From Nostoc sp. C052 (lineage in GTDB: Bacteria > Cyanobacteriota > Cyanobacteriia > Cyanobacteriales > Nostocaceae): a DNA stretch of 64,000 nucleotides. The notes below the pieces were generated by a model. The model had not been told where the DNA came from. It did not search any database and saw only the letters and a list, made by a program, of their open reading frames with translations. The position numbers and the translations under genes are program-made. The stretch covers positions 3,100,001 through 3,164,000 of the forward strand of contig NZ_CP040272.1 in the NCBI RefSeq assembly GCF_013393905.1, read 5' to 3'. Position 1 is the first letter of the stretch. Every line of letters starts with the position of its first letter. This document shows positions 9,301 to 18,604 of the stretch, in pieces.

Positions 9301-12300
9301 GTAGAAATGGCTTTGGCTGCTGGGAAAGAAATCTTCAAAGAGGGAGCTTATATTGTAGAGGAAATTGAATTTCAAAAAGCTCTCTTCTTACCAAAAAGTG
9401 GGGTGTCAAGACTTCAGTTAAGTCTGGAGCCAAACCAAACATCCTTCGAGATTAACAGCAATGTCAAAGGCAGCCAATCAGAGTGGGTTCGACACGCGAC
9501 GGGTAAGCTAACTCGCGTTGAAAATGGCTTTGTCTCTAAGCAGGTTGTGTTGGATGAAATTAAGAGTCGTTGTCCCAACGAAATTTTTAAAAGCGATCTA
9601 TACCGACAATTCCAGGAAATAAAACTCGAATATGGCCCTTGTTTTCAAGGAATTGAGCAGCTTTGGAATGGCGAAGGTGAAGCGTTGGCTCAAATTCAGG
9701 TGAGTAATGCTTTACAGGAAGTCGAGGAATATCAATTGCATCCGGCTATCCTTGATGCTTGTTTTCAGGTGTCCTTCGCCACTGTCTGTATTCAAGTGAC
9801 TTACCTACCAGTACAGATAGACCAAGTGAAAGTTTATGGTCGTCCAGGGCTGCAAATGTGGAGCTATGCCCGCCTAGTTGAGCAAAGCGCCAACCGTCTC
9901 AAAGGAGATATCCTACTAATCGATGATGCAGGAAATGTACTAGTAGAATTTATCGGATTAGTCTGCCAGTCTGTGGAGAGTAAGCAGGAAAGTTTAGAAA
10001 AAGCAGATTACCTCTACGAATACCAATGGGAGATGAAGGCACGTCCTAATCAAGAGTTAGTTCGTTCCACCCCAGATTATCTGCTAGACCCAATGCAAAT
10101 CACTCAGAAACTCCAATCTCAAGCAGATCAATTGAGTGTGCAATTAGGAAGGAAGCAGTACTACGAGCAGGTAAAGCCACAAATAGATGGTTTATGTGCT
10201 GTTTACATTCTCAAAGCTTTTGAGCAACTTGGGTGGAAGCCGAAATTCCATACTCGTATAAGCGCGGAAACTCTTGCAGAACAATTAGGTGTGGTGTCCC
10301 AGCATCGGCAACTTTTGAGTCGATTATTAGGAATCCTAGCTGAAGATGGCGTGCTGCGTCGAGTAAATGACCAGTGGGAAGTCTGCCGCATACCAGAAAT
10401 GAAGCAACCTATTGAGGTTTGGAAAACACTTTTAGCGAAATTTCCTGCTTATCAAGCGGAACTGACGTTGTTAGGGCGGTGCGGTCAGAAGCTAGCTTCG
10501 GTATTGATTGGGGAGGTCGAACCGCTACAATTGATTTTCCCTGAAGGTTCTGTGACAACATCTGAGCATCTGTACCAAGATTCACCTAGTTATCGGATTT
10601 ATAACCTGCTGGTTGAGAAAGCGATCGCGATTGCGCTGGAACGTTTACCAGAGGGACGAACAGTGCGGATTTTGGAAATTGGCGCAGGTACAGGTTCGCT
10701 GACATCCTATGTTCTGCCAAAGCTTTCACGACATCGAACAGAATATGTATTTACTGACATTACCCCACAGTTGACAATCTCTGCCGAGCAAAAGTTTTAC
10801 GATTATCCTTTCGTTAAGTACCAAGTTTTGGATATTGAGGCGGATGTAATCGCCCAAGGATTCCAACCGCATTCATTCGATCTGATTCTAGTATCAGACG
10901 CACTGCACGCGACTCGTGACCTTCATCAAACGCTGGAAAATGTCAAACAGCTTCTCGCTTCTGGAGGGTTGCTGGTTTTGCTGGAGTTGACAGCCACTAA
11001 CCGCTTCGCGGATCTAGTATTTGGATTGCTCAACAGCTGGTGGCTATTTACTGATGTCCAACTGCGGCGATCGCACCCTTTGCTTTCTGAGGCTCAGTGG
11101 CAAGATTTGCTAAAAGATGTCGGGTTTGTGGAAGTTGCTAGCATTGCAGATATACCACCAGAAACAGATAAGTCTCTCCAAACCGTTATTCTGGCTACTA
11201 GTCCAAAGCTTGAGCCAGAAGTTCAGCCCTCATCAGTGATTCCTCTAAAGCCTGAAAATTCAGGAACTTGGTTAATTTTTGCTGACAATTCTGGAGTCGG
11301 GCAACAGCTAGCAGAACAACTCAAACAACACCAACAAATCCCAATTCTGATAGAACCTGGAACTGTTTTCCAGCGCCTTGATGCAGATAGCTTCCAAATT
11401 CGTCTGGAATACGCAGAAGATATGCAGCAACTCCTAGAAGCTGTTGATGCAAATCAACCCACCTGTCGCGGCGTAGTTTATCTGTGGAGTCTAGACACAC
11501 CTCCAACTGAGAAAATGACAACAGCTACCCTAGAATCAACTTTAACAAACAGCTGTTTGGGCGTACTGCATTTGCTTCAGGCGTTGGCTAAAGTCAATTG
11601 TCCGCATTCTCTGCGTCTATTTTTGGTGACGAACTCTACCCAGACAGTAGGAGGTTTAAAATCTCTCTCGCTTGCCCAATCTCCTTTATGGGGTTTGGGC
11701 CGAGTCATTAACAATGAACATCCCAATCTTCGCTGCACTCGCGTGGATTTGAGTTCTGTTATTGCCCCAGAGGAGATTCAGTCTCTCATAGAAGAGTTGC
11801 TGGCAGACGATAAAGAAGATGAAATCGCCTTGCGGGGTAACGATCGCTATGTAAATCGGTTAATCCGGTTATCGCCAGCAGATTTGATTCAAAAATCAAA
11901 ATCTCTGGCACAAAATCGAGAACCCTTTCGTTTGGAAATCTCTGCACCAGGAGTGTTGGATAACTTGCAACTGCGGGCGATGGCGCTCTCAAAACCAGGG
12001 ACGGGAGAGGTGGAAATTCAGGTTTGCGCCACAGGTTTGAACTTTAAGGATGTTGCCAAGACAATAAATTTGTTAAATGATGCCAGTTTGGAAGGGACTT
12101 TCTCCGGACGATCGCTTGGTATAGAATGTGCCGGAATCATTACCGCCATTGGCTCTGGCGTTGAAGAGTTTAAGATAGGTGATGAAGTTATTGCTTGTGC
12201 GTCTCACAGCTTTAGTACGCACACAACGACAGATGCCCGCGCTGTAGTGCATAAGCCCGCGCATCTTAGTTTTGAAGAAGCCGCCACAATCCCTGTAACT

Positions 12301-14817
12301 TTTCTGACTGCTTACTACGCCTTGCACTATTTGGGAAGGTTGCGTCAGGGTGAGCGGGTTCTCATCCATGCAGCAGCAGGTGGTGTAGGTCTTGCTGCCA
12401 TCCAAATTGCCCAGACAGTGGGTGCAGAGATTTTCGCGACGGCAGGTAGTCCAGAAAAACGGGAATTTTTGCGATCGCTTGGCGTAGAGCATGTAATGGA
12501 TTCTCGCTCCACCGCATTTGCCTCAGAGGTGATGGAAATTACTGGCGGTAAAGGTGTAGATATTGTCCTCAACTCTTTGGCAGGAGAGGCTATCCCTAAG
12601 AGCCTCTCTGTGCTGGGAGCTTATGGACGTTTTATAGAAATCGGGAAGCGCGATATCGAGCAGAACAATAAGCTGGGTCTGCGACCTTTTCAAAATAATT
12701 TGTCCTTCTTTGCGGTAGATTTGGACAAGCTGTTAAGCGATCGCCCTGATTTTGCTGGCTCCTTATTCCGTGAAGTCATAGAATATTTTGAGGTAAAAAG
12801 CTTTCACCCACTTCCTCATCGAGTCTTCCCAATATCGAGGGTAGTAAGCACCTTCCGCTACATGGCACAAGCCAAGCACATCGGCAAGATTGTCGTATCG
12901 TTGCAAGAGCCAGATGTAAAGATAGTTCCCTCATCTCAAGCAACAGTCACTTTTCGCCCTGATGCAACTTACTTAATTACTGGTGGACTGGGTGGGTTTG
13001 GTTTAGCAGTGGCTCAGTGGTTGGTGAAAGGGGGGGCGCGGCACTTAGTGCTAATGGGTCGTAGTGGTGCTGACTCGTCAGTAGCAAAGGAAGCGGTAAA
13101 AACATTGGAGTCAGCAGATGTTCATGTGGTAGCCGCTAAAGCAGACGTGTCACACGAGGAGGAAGTAAAAAGTGTTCTGGCAAACATTAGCCAGTCTATG
13201 CCGCCGTTGCGAGGCATTATTCATGCAGCAATGGTTCTGGACGATGCTCTCCTGCTCGACCTCAACCAGGAACGTTTAGGAAAAGCGATCGCACCCAAGG
13301 TCATGGGAGCTTGGAACTTACACACCCACACCTTAAACGCACCCTTAGATTTCTTCGTATCATTTTCCTCGTTTAGTTCCATTATTGGAAATACAGGACA
13401 GGGGAATTATGTAGCTGCTAATACTTTTCTTGATACGCTGGCACATCACCGCCGCGCTTTAGGACTGCCAGCCTTGACCGTTAACTGGGGTGCGATTGCC
13501 GATGTTGGTTATGTTGCTGATAACACTGTAATCGGTCAATATTTAGACCAGATTGGCATGAAAGGTTTGCGATCGCACCAAGCACTACAGATATTAGGAC
13601 AATTACTCCATGTTGAGGCAGTGCAGACAGGAGTAGCACCTTTTAACTGGCATCGGTTGAGCGAGATTTACCCAACTGGCGCATCAGCGCGATTTTCTCA
13701 GCTAGTCAACGAAGCAGCTGTTTTACCAAAGGCAGACAGACGCAATAGCAAAGGAGATTTGCTCTTAGACGACCTGATGACAGCCGAACCAACAGAGCGC
13801 TTGCAAATTTTGGAATCTCACCTGCGAGAACTTGTAGCTTTGGTATTAGGAACTTCTCCTGCTAAATTGGATAGTCAAAAATCGCTGACCAATCTGGGAC
13901 TTGACTCCTTAATGGGAGTAGAACTGAGTAACCGAATTGAGAGCGTTTTGGGTGTGAGTGTACCCACAATGAAACTAGTGCAGGGCCCAAGTATTTCGCA
14001 ACTAGCAGTGGAGCTAGTTGAGCAACTGATGGGAACTTCCCAGACACAATTACCTTCTTCAGTGACGGCAGTTCCAAGTGATTGGCTCGTTTTCCCAAAA
14101 CCAAATCCAGATGCCTGCTTGCGTCTGTTCTGCTTCCCATACCTTGGGGGCAGTACCTCAGAATTTCTTCCTTGGTCAGATAACTTACCAGCAGATGTAG
14201 AAGTTTGTGCCGTTAAGCTTCCCGGAAGTAAAGACTTTTTGGGCAAACAGTCATTCGACGAGCTAACCTCTGTAATCAAAATCTTGGTAGAAGTTCTGGT
14301 TCCTTATCTAGACAAACCATTCGCTTTCTATGGTCACAGTCTAGGGGCATTAATCAGCTTTGAACTCGCCCGTCAGTTGCGCCGCGAAAATAGTAAAACT
14401 CCTGCTCACTTGTTCGTTGGTGCTTCACAAGCTCCTCAGATACCCTATTTACATCCTTCTGTTGAAAAACTCCCTGAATTTGAGCCAGTCAAAGGAGTAT
14501 CTATCAACGATTTACCCCAACTGTATCGTGACAACACAGAACTGTTGGAATTGTTACCACTGCTTTTAAAGGAAGTAACTTTGTTGGCTGAAAAATACAG
14601 CTATACAGAGGAAGAGCCACTAAATTGTCCTATTTCTGTGTTTGGAGGAATGCAAGACAACGTGATAACTGAAGATTTACTTTCGGCTTGGCGCGAGCAA
14701 ACTTGCAGCAACTTTAAGCTGCAAATGTTAAGCGGCAATCATTTATTCTTACACAGCTCTCAACATCTGCTTTTGCAAGCAATATCTGAGGAGCTATCAT
14801 CACTTCTTTGTTTGTAA
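6370..14817 (+). CDS. type I polyketide synthase, KS-AT-DH-MT-ER-KR-ACP-TE
   Basis: One 2815-residue protein carries a complete reducing module and its own release domain. KS spans about 29-450 with Cys200 (DTACSSS), His335 (EAHGTGTP) and His375 (NIGHLE). AT is about 560-870 with Ser655 (GHSVGE) and His760 in VPYHSP, which is neither the classic malonyl HAFH nor the methylmalonyl YASH. DH is about 940-1210 with His964 in HRVQGTVVYP and Asp1129. The C-methyltransferase has LEIGAGTG at about 1435-1442. A structural KR half lies near 1640-1850, then ER (HAAAGGVG at 2000), KR (TGGLGGFG at 2204, Tyr2347), ACP (Ser2513 in GLDSL) and a type II-like thioesterase (GHSLG, Ser2657). All catalytic residues I looked for are present. 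No second module follows, so iterative use is likely but inferred. Oxygenase and exporter genes follow on the same strand. Confidence 0.95.
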   Translation: MTHNVQYLKPQISKQTTDVESADNGKGSEPIAIIGIGCRFPGSANSPEAFWKLLVSGVDAITEVPESRWNINKFYDPDITKPGKMRTRWGGFVDKIDEFDAQFFGIYRREASRMDPQQRLTLEVAWEALEDAGLIREHLANSKTGVFIGISTSDYLNIQGCDHNSINAYTSLGNVHCITANRISYILNLKGPSMTVDTACSSSLVAVHLACQSIWNGESVLGIAGGVNAILGPAVSIGFSKASMLSPDGRCFTFDARANGYVRAEGAGIVVLKPLSQAQADRDPIYAVILSSVVNQDGQTKGIAVPNGQSQEAALQEACRLAGISPLQVQYVEAHGTGTPVGDPIEAIALGNVLGKNRTPGDYCTVGSVKTNIGHLEIASGIAGLIKTALAIKHCQIPPHLHFQTPNPKIPFEELGLRMPTTLEPWQNENGPRIAGVNSFGFGGTNAHVLLSGLATDAVTDIPDSERGSLGLLLPLSAKSPEALVAVAQVTRDFLTAVDSSSDISLWDICYSASNRRGHHEHRLALVANSFEGLVENLEAFLAGENRPSLSSGYLASGFEPKLAFVFSGMGAQWWAMGRELLESEPVFREVIEQCDELLQQYTDWSLLSELLASEETSHINSTQIAQCSIFAIQIALAALWRSWGITPQAIVGHSVGEVAAAHVAGVLSLKDAVRVIFHRSRTQAKASGKGTMLAVGLSQEKTERVLAELGYQGCVCIAVVNSPSAVTLAGDSAALSEIAKFLEQKQIFCRFLQVEVPYHSPLMEPLKPELAQSLQEIKPQTATIPLFSTVTSKQVDGSELDGTYWGLNMRGPVLFAGAIASLIQAGYNTFVEISAHPVLANSISECQDLAGISGKVLPSLRRFEPERPTMLSSFGKLYTLGYPVDWYKLYPQGRFVRLPSYPWQRERYWNESEETMGIRIGTIPHRLMLGQQVHPLLGSRLKSSQPIWDTEIDKHRLSYLDDHRVQGTVVYPAAAYVEMALAAGKEIFKEGAYIVEEIEFQKALFLPKSGVSRLQLSLEPNQTSFEINSNVKGSQSEWVRHATGKLTRVENGFVSKQVVLDEIKSRCPNEIFKSDLYRQFQEIKLEYGPCFQGIEQLWNGEGEALAQIQVSNALQEVEEYQLHPAILDACFQVSFATVCIQVTYLPVQIDQVKVYGRPGLQMWSYARLVEQSANRLKGDILLIDDAGNVLVEFIGLVCQSVESKQESLEKADYLYEYQWEMKARPNQELVRSTPDYLLDPMQITQKLQSQADQLSVQLGRKQYYEQVKPQIDGLCAVYILKAFEQLGWKPKFHTRISAETLAEQLGVVSQHRQLLSRLLGILAEDGVLRRVNDQWEVCRIPEMKQPIEVWKTLLAKFPAYQAELTLLGRCGQKLASVLIGEVEPLQLIFPEGSVTTSEHLYQDSPSYRIYNLLVEKAIAIALERLPEGRTVRILEIGAGTGSLTSYVLPKLSRHRTEYVFTDITPQLTISAEQKFYDYPFVKYQVLDIEADVIAQGFQPHSFDLILVSDALHATRDLHQTLENVKQLLASGGLLVLLELTATNRFADLVFGLLNSWWLFTDVQLRRSHPLLSEAQWQDLLKDVGFVEVASIADIPPETDKSLQTVILATSPKLEPEVQPSSVIPLKPENSGTWLIFADNSGVGQQLAEQLKQHQQIPILIEPGTVFQRLDADSFQIRLEYAEDMQQLLEAVDANQPTCRGVVYLWSLDTPPTEKMTTATLESTLTNSCLGVLHLLQALAKVNCPHSLRLFLVTNSTQTVGGLKSLSLAQSPLWGLGRVINNEHPNLRCTRVDLSSVIAPEEIQSLIEELLADDKEDEIALRGNDRYVNRLIRLSPADLIQKSKSLAQNREPFRLEISAPGVLDNLQLRAMALSKPGTGEVEIQVCATGLNFKDVAKTINLLNDASLEGTFSGRSLGIECAGIITAIGSGVEEFKIGDEVIACASHSFSTHTTTDARAVVHKPAHLSFEEAATIPVTFLTAYYALHYLGRLRQGERVLIHAAAGGVGLAAIQIAQTVGAEIFATAGSPEKREFLRSLGVEHVMDSRSTAFASEVMEITGGKGVDIVLNSLAGEAIPKSLSVLGAYGRFIEIGKRDIEQNNKLGLRPFQNNLSFFAVDLDKLLSDRPDFAGSLFREVIEYFEVKSFHPLPHRVFPISRVVSTFRYMAQAKHIGKIVVSLQEPDVKIVPSSQATVTFRPDATYLITGGLGGFGLAVAQWLVKGGARHLVLMGRSGADSSVAKEAVKTLESADVHVVAAKADVSHEEEVKSVLANISQSMPPLRGIIHAAMVLDDALLLDLNQERLGKAIAPKVMGAWNLHTHTLNAPLDFFVSFSSFSSIIGNTGQGNYVAANTFLDTLAHHRRALGLPALTVNWGAIADVGYVADNTVIGQYLDQIGMKGLRSHQALQILGQLLHVEAVQTGVAPFNWHRLSEIYPTGASARFSQLVNEAAVLPKADRRNSKGDLLLDDLMTAEPTERLQILESHLRELVALVLGTSPAKLDSQKSLTNLGLDSLMGVELSNRIESVLGVSVPTMKLVQGPSISQLAVELVEQLMGTSQTQLPSSVTAVPSDWLVFPKPNPDACLRLFCFPYLGGSTSEFLPWSDNLPADVEVCAVKLPGSKDFLGKQSFDELTSVIKILVEVLVPYLDKPFAFYGHSLGALISFELARQLRRENSKTPAHLFVGASQAPQIPYLHPSVEKLPEFEPVKGVSINDLPQLYRDNTELLELLPLLLKEVTLLAEKYSYTEEEPLNCPISVFGGMQDNVITEDLLSAWREQTCSNFKLQMLSGNHLFLHSSQHLLLQAISEELSSLLCL

Positions 14818-14832
14818 ATTAGTTGACACAAG

Positions 14833-14850
14833 ACTCTTTCTAAAAAGAGT
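14833..14850. repeat. small stem-loop after the PKS stop
   Basis: A 7-bp stem (actcttt/aaagagt) with a 4-base loop lies 15 bases after the PKS stop. It is not followed by a T run, so termination is doubtful; it may be an attenuator or chance. Confidence 0.25.
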
Positions 14851-15030
14851 TATAGGAGAACAGTAAACTAGTACAAAAAGGCAGATTGCAGAAGAAATAT
14901 TGGTTTAAAAATCAGCTTTTAACCTTTTTTAACCTTTCCAACTAGTGGAAAATTTCTGCCCCGATGTACTAGTTATTTACATTATATCTTGGGAATAAAA
15001 TATTACCTTGTAAAAACTGCAAAGATACAC

Positions 15031-16095
15031 ATGACAACCATTACTATTCCATTCCAACTAAATTTTGAAGAGATTGGTAAGGATTTCTTAAATAAAGATG
15101 CTGTCAGTAAAATAAGCTCAAGATTTGCAGAGCATGGAGCTGTTTTATTGCGGGGTTTTCCGTTGAAAACTGCTGAAGATTTTGCAGATGTCGCAGCACA
15201 GCTAATCACCACCCCAACGGATTACATGGGTGGTACTATAGCTCGCGAACCAATAAAAGGCTTAGTATATAATTCAAGTGAATTTCCTCCAGCAATCACC
15301 TTTCCTATTCACAACGAAATGGGATATACCGATAACCCTCCTGAGCGAATAATTTTTTTCTGTTTAGAAAAAGCAGAGGTAGGGGGACAGACACCAATCT
15401 GCGACTGTCGGGGTGTTTTGCAACGACTACCAAATCAACTTGTGGATGCTATACGTACTCACGGCGTTCGCTATATCCGACGCTTACCAAAAGAAAGTGG
15501 AAGTTACTTAAAAGGTTGGAGTCAAGCTTTCAAAACTGAAGATACCCGTATTGCCGAAGAAAGGTGCAAGGCAATGAATTTTAACTGTACTTGGGAAGGC
15601 GATATCATGGTGATTACTAACACTGTAGAAGGTATTCGTCGCCACCCACATACAGGGGAAGAACTTTGGGTTAATCAAATTTCTAGCTATCACTCCTCAA
15701 GACATGAACACTCCCTGCGGATTACACCACAGGAATTTCTTGGTGATATAGTAGCATCTGTCAATTCAGATAAAATGGAAGCATCTCCAATTCTTAGGTT
15801 GATAGCGAAAGCTTCTAGTCCATTAGTAATAAAATTAGGGGACAAGATACTTCCATTACTTTTATTTTTCCAAAAGTGGTACACTCCCGGTAATATTCAT
15901 TGGAATTGTACCCTTGGCAATGGTACTCCTTTTACACGCAAGGATATTGAAGCAATATGGGATGCTGTCATTGCTGAAACTATTATCTTCAACTGGCAGC
16001 AAGGAGATGTTTTGTTTCTTGATAACTTCCGATTTGGACATGGACGCAAGCCTTTTCGAGGTAAGCGGAAAGTTCTTGTCAGTTTAGGTTTTTAA
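15031..16095 (+). CDS. Fe(II)/2-oxoglutarate dioxygenase, TauD/SyrP-like, copy 1
   Basis: The 354-residue protein has the TauD-superfamily layout: GAVLLRGFPL near the N terminus, metal ligands His94 and Glu96 in IHNE, GGQTPICDCRGVL, and distal His337 in FGHGRKPFRGKR with nearby Arg for 2-oxoglutarate. HxE instead of HxD is seen in the SyrP/clavaminate-synthase-like branch. A hydrophobic segment (about 252-283) makes it longer than typical TauD. I chose the ATG at 15031 over an upstream one at 14989 because the paralogue starts at the equivalent Met (MTT-TIPFQL). It probably hydroxylates or otherwise oxidises the PKS product; the substrate is inferred from neighbours only. Confidence 0.85.
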   Translation: MTTITIPFQLNFEEIGKDFLNKDAVSKISSRFAEHGAVLLRGFPLKTAEDFADVAAQLITTPTDYMGGTIAREPIKGLVYNSSEFPPAITFPIHNEMGYTDNPPERIIFFCLEKAEVGGQTPICDCRGVLQRLPNQLVDAIRTHGVRYIRRLPKESGSYLKGWSQAFKTEDTRIAEERCKAMNFNCTWEGDIMVITNTVEGIRRHPHTGEELWVNQISSYHSSRHEHSLRITPQEFLGDIVASVNSDKMEASPILRLIAKASSPLVIKLGDKILPLLLFFQKWYTPGNIHWNCTLGNGTPFTRKDIEAIWDAVIAETIIFNWQQGDVLFLDNFRFGHGRKPFRGKRKVLVSLGF

Positions 16096-16227
16096 GTCAT
16101 GGGGTAATGGGTAGTATTCGCAATAATGGTTTTTGGAACTGGTAAAAAATTTCTGCCAGACTGAGCTAATTCCTTTTCTTCCATCTTTGAAATAAAACAT
16201 TACCTTGTAAAAACCACAAATATACAC

Positions 16228-17292
16228 ATGACAACTACTACTATTCCATTCCAACTAAGTTTTCAAGAGATTGGCGAGGATTTCTTAAACAAAGATGCTG
16301 TCAGTAAAATCAACTCAATATTTGTAGAACATGGAGCCGTTTTACTCCGGGGTTTTCCGTTGAAAACTGCTGAAGATTTTGCAGATATCGCAGCACAGTT
16401 AATCACTACCCCAATGGATTATATGGGTGGCACTGTAGTTCGCAAGCCAGTGAAAGACTTAATATACACTGCAAGTGAACTCCCTCCAGCAGTCAGTCTT
16501 CCTATTCACAATGAAGTTGCGACCTCTCATAAGTTTCCTGAACGAATACTTTTTTTCTGTTTAAAAGCAGCAGAGGTAGGCGGACAAACACCAATCTGCG
16601 ACTGTCGGCGTGTTTTGCAACGCCTGCCAGATCAACTTATGGATGCCATACGTACTAACGGTCTTCGTTATATCCGACGCTTACCCAAAGAAAGTGATGA
16701 TTACATAATGGGTTGGAGTGAAACTTTTGAAACTGAAAATCTTAGTATTGCCGAAGAAAGATGTAAGGCAAGGGGTTGGAACTGTACTTGGGAAGGCGAT
16801 ATCATGGTGATGATTAGCAACGTAGAGGGTATTCGTCGCCATCCACACACAGGTGAAGAGGTTTGGTTTAATCTAATTACTAGCTTTCACTCCTCAAGAA
16901 AGGAACACATATTACGCATTACACCACCGGAATTTTTGGGTGATTTAATATTATCTGTTAATTCAGATAAAAAGAGAAAATCTTCAGTCCTGAAGCTGAT
17001 AGTTGGAGTTTTTAGCCCATTATTACTAAGATTCGGCAGCAAGATACTGCCAGTACTTCTATTTTTGGAAAAGTTGAATAGTACTGGGAAGATTTTTATA
17101 GATTGTACCCTTGGCAATGGTACTCCTTTTACACGCGAGGATATTGAAGCAATGTGGGATGCTGTCATTGCTGAAACTATAGTTCTTAACTGGCAGCAAG
17201 GAGATATTTTGTTTCTTGATAACTTACGATTTGGACATGGACGCAGGCCGTTTCGAGGTCAGCGGCAACTTCTTGTCAGTTTAGGTTCTTAA
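16228..17292 (+). CDS. Fe(II)/2-oxoglutarate dioxygenase, TauD/SyrP-like, copy 2
   Basis: This paralogue of the preceding gene has the same 354-residue length and the same ligands (IHNE around residue 94 and FGHGRRPFRG near the end). Differences cluster just after the HNE motif (VATSHKFPE against MGYTDNPPE) and in the hydrophobic segment near 250-285, positions likely to affect substrate choice. Retention of every catalytic residue argues that both copies work. It sits 132 bases after copy 1 and 37 bases before the exporter gene, consistent with one operon. Confidence 0.85.
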   Translation: MTTTTIPFQLSFQEIGEDFLNKDAVSKINSIFVEHGAVLLRGFPLKTAEDFADIAAQLITTPMDYMGGTVVRKPVKDLIYTASELPPAVSLPIHNEVATSHKFPERILFFCLKAAEVGGQTPICDCRRVLQRLPDQLMDAIRTNGLRYIRRLPKESDDYIMGWSETFETENLSIAEERCKARGWNCTWEGDIMVMISNVEGIRRHPHTGEEVWFNLITSFHSSRKEHILRITPPEFLGDLILSVNSDKKRKSSVLKLIVGVFSPLLLRFGSKILPVLLFLEKLNSTGKIFIDCTLGNGTPFTREDIEAMWDAVIAETIVLNWQQGDILFLDNLRFGHGRRPFRGQRQLLVSLGS

Positions 17293-17329
17293 GTCATGGG
17301 GTAATGGGTAATGTTCGGAGTAATGGGTT

Positions 17330-18562
17330 GTGTTGAAAAAAAAACTAGGACTAGTTGGTGGTATTTTGAGGATTAATACAGAAAGCCGATTACTTGAAAA
17401 ATCTTCAGGTCGATGGCAAATAATTTCCGCAGCTTTCATTGCATTAGCCATAGGACTCTCATCTGTCTACGTTTTTTCACAATATCGGTCTAATATTCAG
17501 ACTCACCCATTAAAATCCTATAAAGCAGCTCCTGTCATAGTTGCGATTACTGCCCTGGGACATCTAGAGCCTCAAGGCGAAGTGACTCAATTATCTGCCC
17601 CCAGTTCACTCTCAGGTAACAGAGTAGAAAAACTGCTAGTCAAAGAAGGAAGCAGAGTTCGGGCAGGGCAAATAGTGGCATTACTCCAAGATTATGCTAA
17701 AGCGACAGCGGCACTGCAACAGGCACAAGACAAAGTTAAAGTTGCTAGAGCTAGATTAGCGCAGGTTAAAGCCGGAGCAAAATCGGCAGACATTGAAGCT
17801 CAAAAAGCAGTAGTGACCCGTTTAGAAACTCAATTAAAAGGAGAAGTTAGCACTCAACAAGCAACAATTGCCCGCTTACAAGCTCAATTCAACAACGCTC
17901 AAACCGAGAATAATCGTTATCAGCAGTTATATACAGAAGGTGCTATTTCAGCTTCTATTGCAGATAGCAAGTATTTAGAACTTCAGACAATACAACAACA
18001 ATTCACAGAAGCTAAAGAAAACTTAAACAAGAGTATTCATACTCTTAACGACCAGATAGAAGAGGCAAAAGCCAGGTTGGTAAGTCTTAGCGAAGTGCGT
18101 GATGTAGATGTTCAGGTGGCACAAGCCGAAGTCGAAAGTGCCATGACTGCAATTACACAAGCAAAAGTAGAACGAGATTTAACTTATGTTAAATCTCCTA
18201 TAAATGGAAGAATTTTAAAAGTTCATACCAAAACAGGAGAAACTATTGGCAATTCAGGAATTGTTGATATAGGTGAAACGTCTCACATGTATGTTGTGGC
18301 GGAAGTTTATCAAACTGATATCAAAAAAGTGCGTGTAGGTCAAAAAGCCAGCATCAGCAGTACTACATTTACTGGAAAATTACGGGGAATAGTGAGCGAG
18401 ATTGGTTTACAAGTTAGCAAACAGAGTGTTTTAAGTCTTAATCCAGGGGTAGATACAGACCGGAGAGTAATTGAGGTGAAAATCCGTATAGATAATCCAG
18501 AGGATAATCAACAGGTTGCAAGTTTAACCAACTTACAAGTAGATGTAGCTATTCAAATATAA
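17330..18562 (+). CDS. HlyD/DevB-like membrane fusion protein
   Basis: A 410-residue periplasmic adaptor with one N-terminal membrane segment (about 31-50). It has the DevB-type sequence ALGHLEPQGEVTQLSAP, a lipoyl-like half (VEKLLVKEGSRVRAGQIVALL), a long coiled-coil hairpin rich in Gln/Ala/Glu (about 125-265), and the returning half KSPINGRILKVHTKTGE. DevB homologues bridge an ABC exporter to a TolC-type outer-membrane channel, as in heterocyst glycolipid export. The start is GTG at 17330 or TTG at 17333; neither has a strong ribosome-binding site. It is followed after 42 bases by the DevC-like permease, suggesting export of the product made by the upstream enzymes. Confidence 0.88.
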   Translation: MLKKKLGLVGGILRINTESRLLEKSSGRWQIISAAFIALAIGLSSVYVFSQYRSNIQTHPLKSYKAAPVIVAITALGHLEPQGEVTQLSAPSSLSGNRVEKLLVKEGSRVRAGQIVALLQDYAKATAALQQAQDKVKVARARLAQVKAGAKSADIEAQKAVVTRLETQLKGEVSTQQATIARLQAQFNNAQTENNRYQQLYTEGAISASIADSKYLELQTIQQQFTEAKENLNKSIHTLNDQIEEAKARLVSLSEVRDVDVQVAQAEVESAMTAITQAKVERDLTYVKSPINGRILKVHTKTGETIGNSGIVDIGETSHMYVVAEVYQTDIKKVRVGQKASISSTTFTGKLRGIVSEIGLQVSKQSVLSLNPGVDTDRRVIEVKIRIDNPEDNQQVASLTNLQVDVAIQI

Positions 18563-18604
18563 TTGCCATCATCAGGTTAGTTAAAATAATTACAACCGGG
18601 AATT

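Larger units (their letters stand above)
14990..17310 (+). repeat. tandem gene duplication, 1197-bp unit
   Basis: Both oxygenase genes are exactly the same length, and starts and stops are each offset by 1197 bp. The similarity includes the untranslated leader (taccttgtaaaaa, then tacac just before each ATG) and the trailer (aagtcatggggtaatgggta after each stop). The whole transcription segment was copied head to tail, not just the coding part. Confidence 0.85.

Noticed and set aside
11270..11930. Possible second ketoreductase between the methyltransferase and enoylreductase
   Set aside because: It lacks the cofactor and Tyr motifs; it fits the structural, non-catalytic KR subdomain seen in reducing PKS modules.
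12073..12492. Long minus-strand open frame within the PKS
   Set aside because: It is a shadow of the ER-domain coding region, with no start signal or recognisable sequence.
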